From contig RPFO01001122.1 in assembly GCA_009746045.1 (NCBI GenBank), forward strand, positions 1 through 64,000: a stretch of 64,000 nucleotides of DNA. Reading direction: 5' to 3'. This document shows positions 12,247-24,334 of this stretch, in pieces. Origin of the DNA: Mesostigma viride. Taxonomy: Eukaryota > Streptophyta > Mesostigmatophyceae > Mesostigmatales > Mesostigmataceae. Position numbers and translations under genes: made by a program. The number at the start of each line of letters is the position of its first letter. The stretch's first letter is position 1. The notes beneath the pieces were generated by a model, which searched no databases, was not told the DNA's origin, and saw only the letters and a program-made list of their open reading frames with translations.

Positions 12247-13150
12247 TCACTGGGCCTGGCCCACGTCAGGAGGTGCCGGCCAGGCTGGGCTGGGCGCAGT
12301 CCTGCAGGGGGGCCACGTGAGGTGTCTACCTGGTTGCCCTACTAGCGTGGTTCGAGCTGGGTGCCCTACTAGCTGCAGGCGTCGCTGCTTAATGGTGCTG
12401 GTGATATAGGGCATGCCCTGGTACAGGTCCTCATTGCGGACATGAGCAGCATATCCTACTCTGAAAATGGAACACAGCATGTTCAACATCACCAAGTTGG
12501 TGACCGCGCCGTCCAGCTTGCGGGCCAGGTCGGCGGTGAGGGTCCATGTCTCGGCCCCATACGTGAGAACAGGAAGGACGAGGACCTTGAACAGGTCCTG
12601 TTTCTCGATCTTGCCCAGGGGCTTGCGCCACAGGGCCCGGTACTGGCGTAAAGCGTGCCAGGCGAGGGAGATGCGATGGTCCACATCAACCTCGCAGCTA
12701 GGGAGCAGGCTGCCCAGCAGCTTGACGCGGTCCCGATACAGTACTTGAGAGCCGTCGAGGAGATAGAGGGGCGGCGGTGAGTTGGTGAGCCCAACCGCCA
12801 GGGCCTCTGTCTTCTTGCTGACCTCAAGCCCCACGGCACATTAATTAATTAATTGTCCGTCCTTGGGGCCAGGCCAGGTCAGGATATGCCGCCCTGGCTG
12901 GCCAAGCCGCTGGGGGCCGGCCAGACCGAGGGCGGTGTATACCTGACTGGTTCGAGCAAGATGTTTTACAAATGCTATCCTACGTGAGGGCCAGGACCTT
13001 GAAGTGCACGCGCTTGCAGTCCTCGCCCAGGTCCTTCCAGTGCCAGTAGTAGGCTCTCCTTCATAAAAATTAAATTAAATTAAATTAACACATGCCTCCG
13101 TTAATTGGGAGATCATGTAGCACATATTCCATGATCCTCTGTTGGTAGAC
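12247..13150 (-). mobile_element. non-LTR (LINE) reverse transcriptase 3' fragments with tail
   Basis: The 12834-12247 minus frame encodes the C-terminal part of a non-LTR RT, with the linker signature TYGAETWTL and downstream VGYAAHVRNEDLYQGMP. It is homologous to the better copies at 18.8-19.6 and 19.85-20.8 kb. A second short copy follows at 12860-13050. A shared 3' UTR then ends in (TTTAA)n at 13060-13090, the tail pointing left. The fragments are nested and decayed, and no catalytic palm domain is present. The clade is uncertain; the TYGAExW linker is compatible with RTE-like and related groups. Confidence 0.75.
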
Positions 13151-13209
13151 AGTAGGTAGACAACCTTCCTCGTCGGCTCGCGGCTAACAGGCTTCGGGGA
13201 CAGCCTCTA

Positions 13210-13925
13210 AACAGTCCCGTTCCACTACCATGCCTCGACCTAACCGTCGGGTGAAAGCCATGGTGGTACTGGTATTTCGGGCCACAACCTCATCTGTCAA
13301 ATGTCAGATTCGTAAAACCCAATGTTTGCTAGATTACCTACGCCTCGGCGTTGTGCAATCAGCCCCAACCCCGAATACCCCGAGCAAGCGGCAGGCTCGC
13401 ATCCTACGCCTGCACGACAAAATAAATGCGATGAAAAGCACTATTTCCTCCGCTTCCCTTCCCCCCTCCGTTTCACCCCCACCTCCACCCCCGGCCGCAT
13501 CCACCCCCATCATCCATCGTCGTTCTCCCCTGGTGGGCCAGCAGGCATCCTTGGCCCTTGCCACTTTTAATGCACGCACATTGCTAGCCGACGACGGCCA
13601 TAGCTACCGGGTAGAGGAGCTAGTCGCATTTTGCATTGAGCATCGTGTATCTATTCTAGGCGTCCAGGAACACCGCCGCAAGGTGCCACTTGGCATGGTG
13701 AGCACTGATCGCCTGGCGGGTGGCTGGCGGTTTTACTTCGCTTGCAGCGGTACGCCTGGCCAAGGTGGTGTTGGTCTTTTGTGTTCGCCGCTGGCAGTTG
13801 CTAGCCTCAGCACGCTTAAGTTTCTAACCCCACGCCTTATGGTAGCACATTTCACCTCCGTCGAGGGGCGGTCTAAACACCACCTCACGGTGGGGGTGGG
13901 CTACGCACCCCATAGTCAGAGTTAA
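13210..13925 (+). pseudogene. LINE endonuclease (APE-type) 5' fragment
   Basis: The open frame 13230-13925 ends in an APE-type endonuclease start: ATFNARTLL, then a region matching the usual Glu motif (ILGVQEHRR), then GVGLLCSP. A Pro-rich linker precedes it. The frame stops where TACG-rich transposon-like DNA begins at about 13926. The C-terminal half of an endonuclease of the same type resumes near 16740, so the 2.8 kb between may be an insertion. Whether the two halves belong to one copy is inferred. Confidence 0.65.
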
Positions 13926-14097
13926 ATAGTACGTAGTACGGTAAAATACGGTCCAGGGGTGTACTATGTATAATACGGTAGTACGCTGTATAATACGCAA
14001 TAGTACGGTTGCTAAATGGCTTGCTTTTCTGTGTTTTGGAGGTATAAGAGTATCTGAGCATGTACCACCTTAAACATGACAAAATGCACGTGTTTCC

Positions 14098-14315
14098 ACA
14101 TGTAATAATTCCAACACGGCATGGCATCAACTGAATATAAGCCACCGTCATCATCATGCTTGCTGAATAAACCTTCATTTACCCTAATGTTCAATCAAGT
14201 GTTTTCACATGTAATAATTCCAACACGGCATGGCATCAACTGAATATAAGCCACCGTCATCATCATGCTTGCTGAATAAACCTTCACTTAACCTAATGTT
14301 CAATCAAGTGTTAAC
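14098..14315. repeat. 109-bp tandem duplication
   Basis: Two near-identical copies (starting at 14101 and 14210, TGTAATAATTCCAACACGGC) follow one another directly. Confidence 0.9.
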
Positions 14316-14385
14316 GTCAATAGTGAAACCTTAACATGGCATGACGGCCCTTAAAACACAAATATCAACGTGCACGCTGCTAATA

Positions 14386-15156
14386 TCAAGACCATAAATA
14401 GGATGGTTGCTGGATTCGATTGTAATCCGGCCCATTTGAAAAACTGCACGTGACTCCATCCATGGCCAATGATACATTATCGGAACGCCCCTTGCTCTGC
14501 GATGCGCTGGACCCAGCTCCGGTGTTGCTAGTGCTAGCATGGGCACACTTCCACGTTCGTGCATCACTCTCCTCGATCTCTGGCTCCTCATTCATCAGAC
14601 CTTCCCTACGCAGGCCCCGGACCTCGGCCGCCATCTCTGCTCGAGCAGCATCCTGCCGTCGCCGCTTCTTGGCCTCCTCCGCCTCCTCTTGCAGCAGCCT
14701 GACACGAAACGCCTTTGGCGGATTCATGCATTTGCTCACCCCATTGAAGGTTGCATATTGGCTACCCATGATGTGAGCCTTCACCCGCGTGGCAGTGCCA
14801 TTAAGGCCGCCTTGCATGTCAGGCATGCCATTGCGTAATTCCCTAGCCTGTCAGGTGCCCATCCATCCTTGATAAGTTTATCCTTTGATATAAAGGTCCA
14901 AACAGATTCCTGTTGCACAGCCATCTCATCCCCGTCATCACCAAAGGGGCCATCACCAGCATCGCCAATTTCGTCTCCCATGGCTGCTATAGACGTTTTG
15001 TCGAATTGCTAGCATGCGCGCACCAACAATGCCGGGGTACACAGACTTGCAGTAGGTACACTGTGAGCCTGTATTGCCTTCGTCTCTATGTTTTCCGGCC
15101 AGCTTGGCAGCATTCCGAGCAACCACGTCGCCTGGTAACCTTGCAATTGTACGCAT
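14386..15156 (-). pseudogene. BED-type zinc-finger fragments (hAT-like)
   Basis: Three overlapping minus frames read in order a CTYCKSVYPG segment, then NYAMACLTC, then TRVKAHIMG with VSKCMNPP. Together these give the Cys-Cys...His...Cys layout of two BED fingers, split by at least one frame change near 14800. A basic coiled stretch (LLQEEAEEAKKRRRQD) follows. BED fingers of this form precede hAT transposases. No downstream transposase domain is seen. Confidence 0.5.
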
Positions 15157-15722
15157 AGATACTAGGAGTAAGCAAAAAGACCGCGCCGCAGCCTCCTAGG
15201 CCCCTCCAAACGCGCGAAATTATCTCGTACGTGCCAAATACGCGTATTGTACGCGGTCGTACAGCTACACCGTACGAAAACCACATATTTTGTACGGTAA
15301 AACTACGTATTACGTATAATACGCGTACTAATCGTATTATACGCCGTACTATTTTTCACCTGAGTCGGCCTGTGAGGAGTTCTTCGAATCCTTGCATAAC
15401 CTTGAGGGGGTCACTCCGGCCCGCCACTTTTTGGCCGGGTTGGCAAATACGGGTACGGGGTATAATACGCGGACCTAAAATACGCGTATTATACGTGGGG
15501 GGTGTAAAATACGTGGCGGTAAAATACGCGACAGTTTTTGTGGTCCAATTGTCAGTCACCCAATTAGCACGCTCCTTGATGATGGTCATGCAGTTATTGC
15601 AACTGAAATTGGTGTATATGCTTATTTATTAACATCTTCCATTTAATTATGCCCTGGAATCCTATCTGATTATGATTTGTTAAATGCAGGGGGGAGCAGG
15701 CTGCAACGGGAATAGTAAGGAA

Positions 15723-16355
15723 TCAATTAATAAATTGATTGTAAGGAAAGCCATCCACTATATAATGCATGAGAGAACATAAGACACAACTCCGAGAAGG
15801 AGGGGTGGCGTGCCCTCCTTTGTACTGGATCATGCCGGCCACCATCTGCTTGAAAGAGGCGCTCTCAGCCGCATTGAAGGCAATGCCGTTCTCGATAAAA
15901 AATTCGGCAGCCAGCAGCTGGACACCTTTCTCGTCGACGGGAACCAGCCATTTGGTGATGCTCAGCTGGCCTTTGCTGGGAACCGACGACAAGTCAGCCG
16001 GCGCAGCCCCTCCCATCTCCGCCATTGCCCTGTTCAAATTGTGCTGCTTCTTGGCGTCTGACTTCTGCAACTTGTTGTTAGCAATCCTGAGAAACCTGCT
16101 CCGGATATTCGGTGGAATTTTGTCGCAGGGTAACATCCCTTCCCCTGCGATTCCGGCAAAGTGTGCACGGACTCGGAATACGCTGATTGGCCCCGCCTTG
16201 TAGGAGAAGTTCTTGTTGCAAAATGAGCAGAACATCCTCGACACATACTGCGTTGTGTTACTAACAGCATCTGTGACTGCTTCTTTCTTCTCGACAACGA
16301 AATCCCATTCAGGCCCTTTCTTCGGCATGGCTGCAAATCGAAAATGGCTGCACAC
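15723..16355 (-). CDS. BED zinc-finger protein, hAT-transposase N-terminus (partial)
   Basis: A 210-codon frame. Residues around 38-90 form a BED-type finger: CSFCNKNFSYKAG, then RVRAHFAGIAG, then a Cys followed by IPPNI. The middle is Gln/Ala-rich and charged, and a hydrophobic segment near the end resembles the region that precedes the hAT catalytic domain. The frame stops at 15723 without the DDE core. It is therefore most likely a truncated hAT transposase and not a cellular transcription factor, although a domesticated BED protein cannot be excluded. Confidence 0.55.
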   Translation of the reverse strand: MCSHFRFAAMPKKGPEWDFVVEKKEAVTDAVSNTTQYVSRMFCSFCNKNFSYKAGPISVFRVRAHFAGIAGEGMLPCDKIPPNIRSRFLRIANNKLQKSDAKKQHNLNRAMAEMGGAAPADLSSVPSKGQLSITKWLVPVDEKGVQLLAAEFFIENGIAFNAAESASFKQMVAGMIQYKGGHATPPSRSCVLCSLMHYIVDGFPYNQFIN

Positions 16356-16735
16356 TATCGCACAGTCGCACTGGCCTCGTCGTCGCTATATTGCATTACA
16401 CCGTCAGTAGCACAGCTGGCATTTGCTGGCATTATGCGTTATGTATGTACCTAGTCCTAGCTGTCTCCTACCGGCCAAAGATTTTGCAAGGCTTGCGCTT
16501 TATGGAAAGAACTGTACGCATCTACTTCTAGTAGTAAAAATCTCAAATGTGCAGTGAACGCGCCGCGCCCAGAACCTGGGCACCACGCCAGTGCCCGCTG
16601 CCCGCTGGTACCCCCGAAAAATTCTAAGTCCAAACCGCGTATTCTGAAGTAAAGTACGCGTATATACGGCGGAGGCCTTCAGTGTACGTTTTCCCGTATT
16701 TTTGCGGCTCCGTACGGCGTACTGACCAACCCGGG

Positions 16736-19700
16736 TTATGCTGCTGACGACGCCAATGCCACGCTCCCCGTGGGCACTGCTGGCAGCCGCTTTGCGCCTG
16801 CTGACACTACTGCTAACGACAACACTCCCAGGTGTTTTCTGCCTTTTTGCGGGATAGCGGGATGGTTGCTGTCAACTGCCACTTCCAACATCCCTCACAG
16901 GACTTGGTCACTTTTCGTGGCCCTAACGCCCGTCAGGCCTGTTTGGACTACGTGGTGGTACGGCAGTCCAGGTGCACCTCGGTCCTGGACACCCGAGTGT
17001 TTGACACGCCCACGGTGTGCTCTGACCACCGGTTGGTGCGCGCGACCATTCGGCTCCTGTTCCACGTCCCCGCGCGCCGCGCCCCAGTGGTCCGCCCTGA
17101 CAGGTCTGCTCTACGCCCGGTCCGGGGAGATCCTGAGGACTGGACGGACGCCAAGCACGAGCGGAACCGGTGCCGACGGGAGTACCTGTTGGCCCTGGAC
17201 GCCCGGGCGGACGTCGACGAGCTGGACCAGGGTGCCCCCAACGCCGCCATTTTTGCGGGCTTTGCGGCCCGTGCCCCGTTGCTGGCGGCCCGGCACCTGC
17301 CGGCCATGCCCCGCCGCCGCCCCGGCCCGCTCTACCGCCAGGACCCCAAGGTCTTGGCCGCCCGGCACCGCCTCAAGCGTAACCGGGACCCGCTGCAGAA
17401 ACCAGTGCTCAAGGCCGCCCTCGTGGAGGCCTACACCACCTTCACCTGGCAGCCGGCCATGCCCTGCCGCCGCCCCGGCCCTCTCTACCGCCAGGACCCC
17501 AAGGTCTTGGCCGCCCGGCACCGCCTCAAGCGTAACCGGGACCCATTGCTGAAACCGGTGCTCAAGGCCGCCCTCGTGGAGGCCTACGAGCACGCTCAGG
17601 ACGCGGAGGCGGCCCAGTGCATCGCAGATGCCAAGGCCTGCCACTGAGGCTCGCAACCAGGGCAAGGACATGTGGTACCATCTCGACCGGCTCGGCGGCC
17701 GGCGGCAGCGCACCCCAGTGGAGCACACGGGGGACGGCACGGCGCCGGTCAGCCTTGACCGCTGGTTGGCCCACAATGTTTCCTTGACCGGTGGGGCTCG
17801 CGCCCCCCCCCCGCCGCTTCACCCCGAGACGGCCGCCCGCCTCAGGGTCGCCGGACCCCCGCCGCCGCCAGCGCCCCCCTCCTCGGCCGCGGACTACCAA
17901 GTCCCCGCCTTGCAGGAGGGCTGCCTTGCCACTGACGACGTCGTCCCCCCCTTCACTTTGAAGGAATTGGACGGCGCCCTTGCTCGCCTGCGGTACGATG
18001 CGGCAGTCGGTGCCGACCACCTTTCTGCTGAGCTGCTGAAGACCCCTGATCCGGCGGTTAGGGATCTTCTGCTGGCGTTCTGCAACCGTAATCTGCTCTC
18101 TGACGAGCCTCCGCCTGCTGAGTGGCAGACGGCCATCCGCGTCATGCTGTACAAGAAGGGCTCTGCTGCTGCATGACCCCGGTAACTACCGGGGTGTCTG
18201 CCTCCAGAGCGCCGCGCTGAAGGTCTTCATGCGCATGATGCTGCACAGGCTCCGCGCCGCGCTGGACCCACACCTGGGTGAGTCTCAGATGGGTTTCCGT
18301 CGTGGTCGTAACACTATCATGGCTGTGTTTGTCGCGCGCCGGTTGATGGAGGAGGTGCGTCGCCTTCCCCCTGACAGTTTGCAGCTGGTCTTCATTTTTG
18401 TTGACTATATCAAGGCCTTTGACACGGTCCTCTGGGAGGCTCTTTGGGCCATCCTAGCTCTGGATCGGGTGCCACCTGCGTTTCTTGCTGCCATTCGCCG
18501 ACTGTATGAGGGCTCACAGGCAGTAGTGCGGACTGCGGAAGGCACCACCCCACCATTCCCCCTTCACCACGGGGTGTGGCAAGGTTGTGTCCTGTCCCCA
18601 TACCTGTTCATTATTGTCGTGGATCATGTCATGCGCAGAGCACGTGCGCGCTTTACTGCTCTTAAGGGGTTCGAGCCAGGCTTGGACATCCTTAACGTGA
18701 AAGAGCACGGCGGGGTTACACCTGGCTATACCGCCTGGCCGACCTGATTTATGCGGATGACACCACCCTCATCGAGAGCCCCGAGCACATTCAGACCTGG
18801 CTGGACTGTCTGGGCCTGGAGGGGAGGGCGGTGGGGTTGGAGATTAGTGTCAAAACCGAGGCGATGGTGATTGGGGCCTCCAGTACACCACCGCTGCCGC
18901 GCCTGCTCGACGGGACGGAGGTCCCGTTCCGCGACCGCTTCAAGCTGTTGGGGAGCTGGCTTCCTGACACTGCCGACGATGTGGACACCCGCATCGGCCT
19001 TGCCTGCCAGGGCCAAGCTCCGTTCGCTCAAACCCTACTGGCGCTCGAAGGGCCTGGGCGAGCACCGCAAGCGCATGCTCTTCAAGGTCCTCGTCCTCAC
19101 GGTGCTCACGTATGGTGCCGAGGCGTGGACAATCCCACTCAAACTGGCAGCTAGGCTAGACGGCACGGTTTACAGGATGCTCCGACAGGTCCTGAACGTA
19201 GGGTTTTCCGAGCGTCCGTCATCAGAGTCTTTGTATCATGGCATGCCCCGTATTTCGGACGAGATTAGGCAGCGTAGGATAGCATTCGTAGGACACCTTA
19301 CCCGCACCAGCCAGGTCGACACCGCCCTTGGTCTGGCCGGCCCCCAGCGGCTTGGCCAGCCAGGGCGACACATTCTGACCTGGTCTGGCCCCGAGGGCAT
19401 TCCCAAAAGGGTAGGGAAACCTGTCACGACCTACGTCCAGATGTTGCTGGACGACCTAGTGGTCCCAGCCCAGTTTGAGCACCGCATCCACTCTCTCTCC
19501 CGTCTTTGGACTGCCATGCAGGACAAGACGCGGTGGAAGAGGATTGTCAAGGCGCACACGCCCGACCCTGTGGGCAAGCCCCGTCCCCCCAAGCGGAGGC
19601 GGCGCTTTGATCAGTAGTGTAGTTCGGGGTTTCTAGACTAGATAGCTTAGAGTTAGGATAGTTCGATTACGCGGCTTCCTCCACCCCATCCATCATGGAA

Positions 19701-19765
19701 TATGTGCTACACGATCTCCCAAGGGAGGCATGTTATAATTTAATTTAATTTATTTATTTTTTTAA
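16736..19765 (+). mobile_element. LINE element: endonuclease C-terminus plus reverse transcriptase, broken
   Basis: Reading left to right, the endonuclease C-terminal half (two overlapping frames, 16740-17100) includes the terminal SDHRLV motif. A linker with duplicated Arg/Pro repeats follows. RT begins in 17628-18176 (AVGADHLSAELLK), is interrupted by a frame change near 18176, and continues at 18229-18747 with FRRGRNTIMAVFVARRLM and the catalytic FVDYIKAFDT. A deletion or frame shift precedes the LIYADDTTLIE catalytic box near 18750-18780. The C-terminal thumb and linker follow (18871-19617, TYGAEAWTI), then a 3' UTR and a TTTAA-type tail (19735-19765). Several frame breaks make it inactive as written. 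Confidence 0.8.
17302..17607 (+). repeat. 153-bp in-frame tandem duplication inside the LINE ORF
   Basis: The coding block that begins near GGCCATGCCC at 17302 is repeated from 17455. The period of 153 bp equals 51 codons, so both copies stay in frame and duplicate an Arg/Lys-rich linker between endonuclease and RT. Confidence 0.9.
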
Positions 19766-19767
19766 TA

Positions 19768-20850
19768 TTCCATGATGGATGGGGTGGAGGAAGCCGCGTA
19801 ATCGAACTATCCTAACTCTAAGCTATCTAGTCTAGAAAATCCTAACTACACTACTGATCAAAACGCATCCTCCTCTTGGGGGGAGGTGGCTTGCCCACAG
19901 GGTCGGGCGTGTGCGCCTCGACAATCCTCTTCCACCGCGTCTTGTCCTGCATGGCAGTCCAAAGACGGGAGAGAGAGTGGATGCGGTGCTCAAACTGGGC
20001 TGGGACCACTAGGTCGTCCAGCAACATCTGGACGTAGGTCGTGACAGGTTTCCCTACCCTTTTGGGAATGCCCTCGGGGCCAGACCAGGTCAGAATGTGT
20101 CGCCCTGGCTGGCCAAGCCGCTGGGGGCCGGCCAGACCAAGGGCGGTGTCGACCTGGCTGGTGCGGGCAAGGTGTCCTACGAATGCTATCCTACGCTGCC
20201 TAATCTCGTCCGAAATACGGGGCATGCCCTGATACAAAGACTCTGATGACGGACGCTCGGAAAACCCTACGTTCAGGACCTGTCGGAGCATCCTGTAAAC
20301 CGTGCCGTCTAGCCTAGCTGCCAGTTTGAGTGGGATTGTCCACGCCTCGGCGCCATACGTGAGCACCGTGAGGACGAGGACCTTGAAGAGTATGCGCTTG
20401 CGGTGCTCGCCCAGGCCCTTCGAGCGCCAGTAGGGTTTGAGCGAACGGAGCTTGGCCCAGGCAAGGCCGATGCGGGTGTCCACATCGTCGGCAGTGTCAG
20501 GAAGCCAGCTCCCCAACAGCTTGAAGCGGTCGCGGAACGGGACCTCCGTCCCGTCGAGCAGGCGCGGCAGCGGTGGTGTACTGGAGGCCCCAATCACCAT
20601 CGCCTCGGTTTTGACACTAATCTCCAACCCCACCGCCCGCGCCTCCAGGCCCAGACAGTCCAGCCAGGTCTGAATGTGCTCGGGGCGCGCGATGAGGGTG
20701 GTGTCGTCCGCATAAATCAGGTCGGCCAGGCGGTAGCCAGTGCCGCCGCCGCCGCTCTCCTTCATAACCTCCTGCAATTTGCCTTCGCAAGTCATCTGCC
20801 TCCAAATCACAGACAAGCCCGGAGGCTGCTCGGGCGTGACCCCGTACTTC
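19768..20850 (-). mobile_element. second LINE copy, inverted tail-to-tail
   Basis: The minus-strand frame 20816-19851 (321 codons) holds an uninterrupted RT C-terminal half: LIYADDTTLIARPEHI (catalytic YADD), KTEAMVIGAS, the TYGAEAWTI linker and a basic tail. It is nearly identical to 18.75-19.62 kb on the plus strand. The 3' UTRs also match and meet at about 19765. Compared with the left copy it keeps extra sequence before the YADD box. The 5' part of the RT is missing. Confidence 0.85.
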
Positions 20851-21906
<1,056 letters not shown>

Positions 21907-23576
21907 CGATGTGATGGTCATCCAGGGCACCATGGCCATGGAGCCAGTGCCATCACCCTTCCTGTACCTATCCACTGATCCGTTGTGGTGCCCCACGCTG
22001 GTGCGCCCTGCAAGGGGGCGCACACAGCCGTGTCAAGCATGAAGTGTCAAGTGTACGTTTGGTGGCCACAGGCAGAAGCGAGCGTCCCCTGGGCGCACGT
22101 CAGCGCGGCATCTTCCAGGTCCCCACCAGCGAACAGAGCAGCTGCCTGCGTGGATGACATCATCATGGCATGGATGATTATGGCAAGCGACGACGACAGC
22201 ATCGACAAACGCTTGGCTGCCACGACTTCATAGCCAAGAGGCTCCGCGCTGGTCCGTTGGGAGTTGTGTGGCAACGTAGTTTCAGCTTGGATTATCCCCC
22301 ACAGGGACTACGACTCGTTCCCTCACTGCCAGCCGCTGCCGCACACCCGTGCATTCACTGGCACACGTCACTTGGACGTGCCGCCATCCCCCGATCGCAC
22401 CTGGTCCCAGGCAGGGCGGCCAGAGAGGTTTGCGCATCGCTGCCTACATCTGGGAAATGTACATGGCTGGATAGCATGTGGCACCACAAAGAACCTGCTT
22501 CGCAGCTGCGCCATGCATTGAGGCAGCAATAGGCCACAGCGCACAAACACCGCCGACACCTACGGTGGGGGGAGGCGACGGCATCCTGTGGTGTCATGGC
22601 ATCGTGCGTGCATCCAACCCTGCTCCAACACCGCACACCATGCCAGACATCTCCCCATCGGCGCACTCAGCGGGGCTCAGCGGACTGACTGGGCTCAATC
22701 AGCAGAACCAGATGGCCTGGTGGCAAGGTTGGGGGGGGGCGGGGGGAGGAGAAGTTCGGTGCCACCCACCCCCCTCAAGCCCCACACACCCTGCGTGGCC
22801 CCTGCTGCCCACCCTCCCATCTCCCCCGCGTCATCCTCACCCCCATGATCGCACACCCAGCGACCACCAGCCTCGTGCATGCGTGAATGGCCCGTGTGGC
22901 ACCGCTCCACTCAGGTATTCGCACCAAACAAGCACGCCCCAGCTCCGGCCCCGCGCTGGCACAGAAGGAACACAACCTTGCACCTTCCCACCTTCCCATC
23001 CTCCCGTCTTCGCATCCTCCCAACGCTGGCAGCTGTGCGCTGGTGCCGCCCCCATGTGTGCTGGCCACCACGCCCCCCCCCCCACGCACACCTCTTCTTC
23101 CCCTTCACGGTGGTGCACCGCTCTCCATGGCCAAAAGCAGCACCAGCGCCCCTGCACACGCGCCAGCGCCAGCGCCCCTGCACGCATGCCAGCACCAGCG
23201 CGCTTGGCTGGGGTACCGAACTGGCTTGGGTCCCCCCCCCTGGCCGTAGGGGCCGTCCCTCGGATACATCCGTGCGTATCAGGGACACATCCGCGCAGGC
23301 ACGAGGCCTTGGTACAGCAGTCGGCACAACGAGGCCTGCGGGCGGACAGCTGTCACCGCCAGGGCACAACCACCAAGGGGAAGGGACAGGCGGGCGGGGG
23401 TCAAGGACGGCAGGCCATCCGCTCCTGCGGCATGCAGGTGCTGCCGCACGCGTGGGCAGGGCAAGCGCCTGCAGGGGGGTGGCCAAGCGGCCAACAGGTT
23501 CCAGCCCCCCCATGACGTTGCAAGCAGACAGCGCGGCACGGGTGGGGACCATCCCACTGCTGGGGGCCGGCACTAT

Positions 23577-23672
23577 TGCGTCGCCAGAAACAGGCACCGT
23601 TTCGTCGCCAGAAACAGGCACAAGTGCGTCGCCAGAAACAGGCACCGTTGCGTCGCCAGAAACAGGCACCTT
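23577..23672. repeat. 24-bp tandem repeat, 4 copies
   Basis: The unit CGTCGCCAGAAACAGGCACC plus four variable bases is repeated four times. Confidence 0.92.
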
Positions 23673-23744
23673 GGACGGGTATGGAGCAGCCACCACAGCG
23701 CCGCGTAGTCGGAAACCAACCCAGCCATGGCACGCGGGGACAAG

Positions 23745-23965
23745 CCGGCGACAGGAGGCAGGATCAGGATACTGCTGACGCGCCAGAAATGTATTCCTGT
23801 GCCGAGGATTTATATAGCATACACTGCTGGCGCGGCAAATGCAGATATTTATGTAGGACAAAGCTGGCGCGGGAAAGAATATATAATACTAGGATAACGC
23901 TGGCACCCTGTAAATATATAAACATATACATAGCCCGACGTATACGGATAGGGTGACGCTGGCGC
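23745..23965. repeat. degenerate repeat of about 60 bp with GCTGGCGCG core
   Basis: The GC core (GCTGACGCGCC, GCTGGCGCGG, GCTGGCGCGGG, CGCTGGCACC, CGCTGGCGCGC) recurs about every 50-65 bp. AT-rich TATA-containing spacers separate the copies. Confidence 0.6.
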
Positions 23966-24334
23966 GCTCACGGTGGCGTGCCTCGTGCGACAGGTCTCCT
24001 GGCCACAGCTGACGAACGCACGAAGGCGTGGCAGGCTTGGTGTCGGTCGAAAGAAGCCAACGCACGCAGGCAGCGCGCGCGCACGCCACACGCCCATGGT
24101 TTGGGCCGGGGATGGGCGCTCCATCCCCAGGGGGCTCCGCAGGGGGGCTGTGTTTCCATCCCTGCCTCCAGACATCCCAATCACTGCTGGCTAGCCCCTC
24201 ACAGCAGCCGTCACCAGCGGGCACAACCCTTCCCACCCCCCACCCTTCAGCCACCCCCACGTGACTCCCCTCTCCCCTCCCAATGACACGCATGGCCACC
24301 CCCGCCCTGGCAGATACTCCGCCCGCGCCTCCCC

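Larger units (their letters stand above)
13926..16735. mobile_element. composite hAT-like DNA transposon insertion (decayed)
   Basis: Both ends and the middle (13926-14010, 15225-15345, 15465-15535, 16650-16720) are dense in short palindromic GTACG/CGTAC/TATAATACGCG motifs. These resemble subterminal repeats of DNA transposons, and minus-strand BED-finger coding remnants lie between them. A transposase catalytic core is not visible. The piece sits between two halves of a LINE endonuclease. I could not identify target-site duplications. Confidence 0.5.
21907..24320. other. GC-rich low-complexity DNA, no supported gene
   Basis: Many overlapping ORFs (up to 345 codons) exist on both strands but are Pro/His/Arg/Gly-rich and mutually exclusive, as expected from GC-rich non-coding DNA without stops. 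No domain, start context or splice pattern stands out. Two local repeats are listed separately. Confidence 0.5.

Noticed and set aside
22478-23861. Overlapping ORFs of 300-345 codons on both strands
   Set aside because: Mutually exclusive, Pro/His/Arg-rich and without domains or splice context; typical of GC-rich non-coding DNA.
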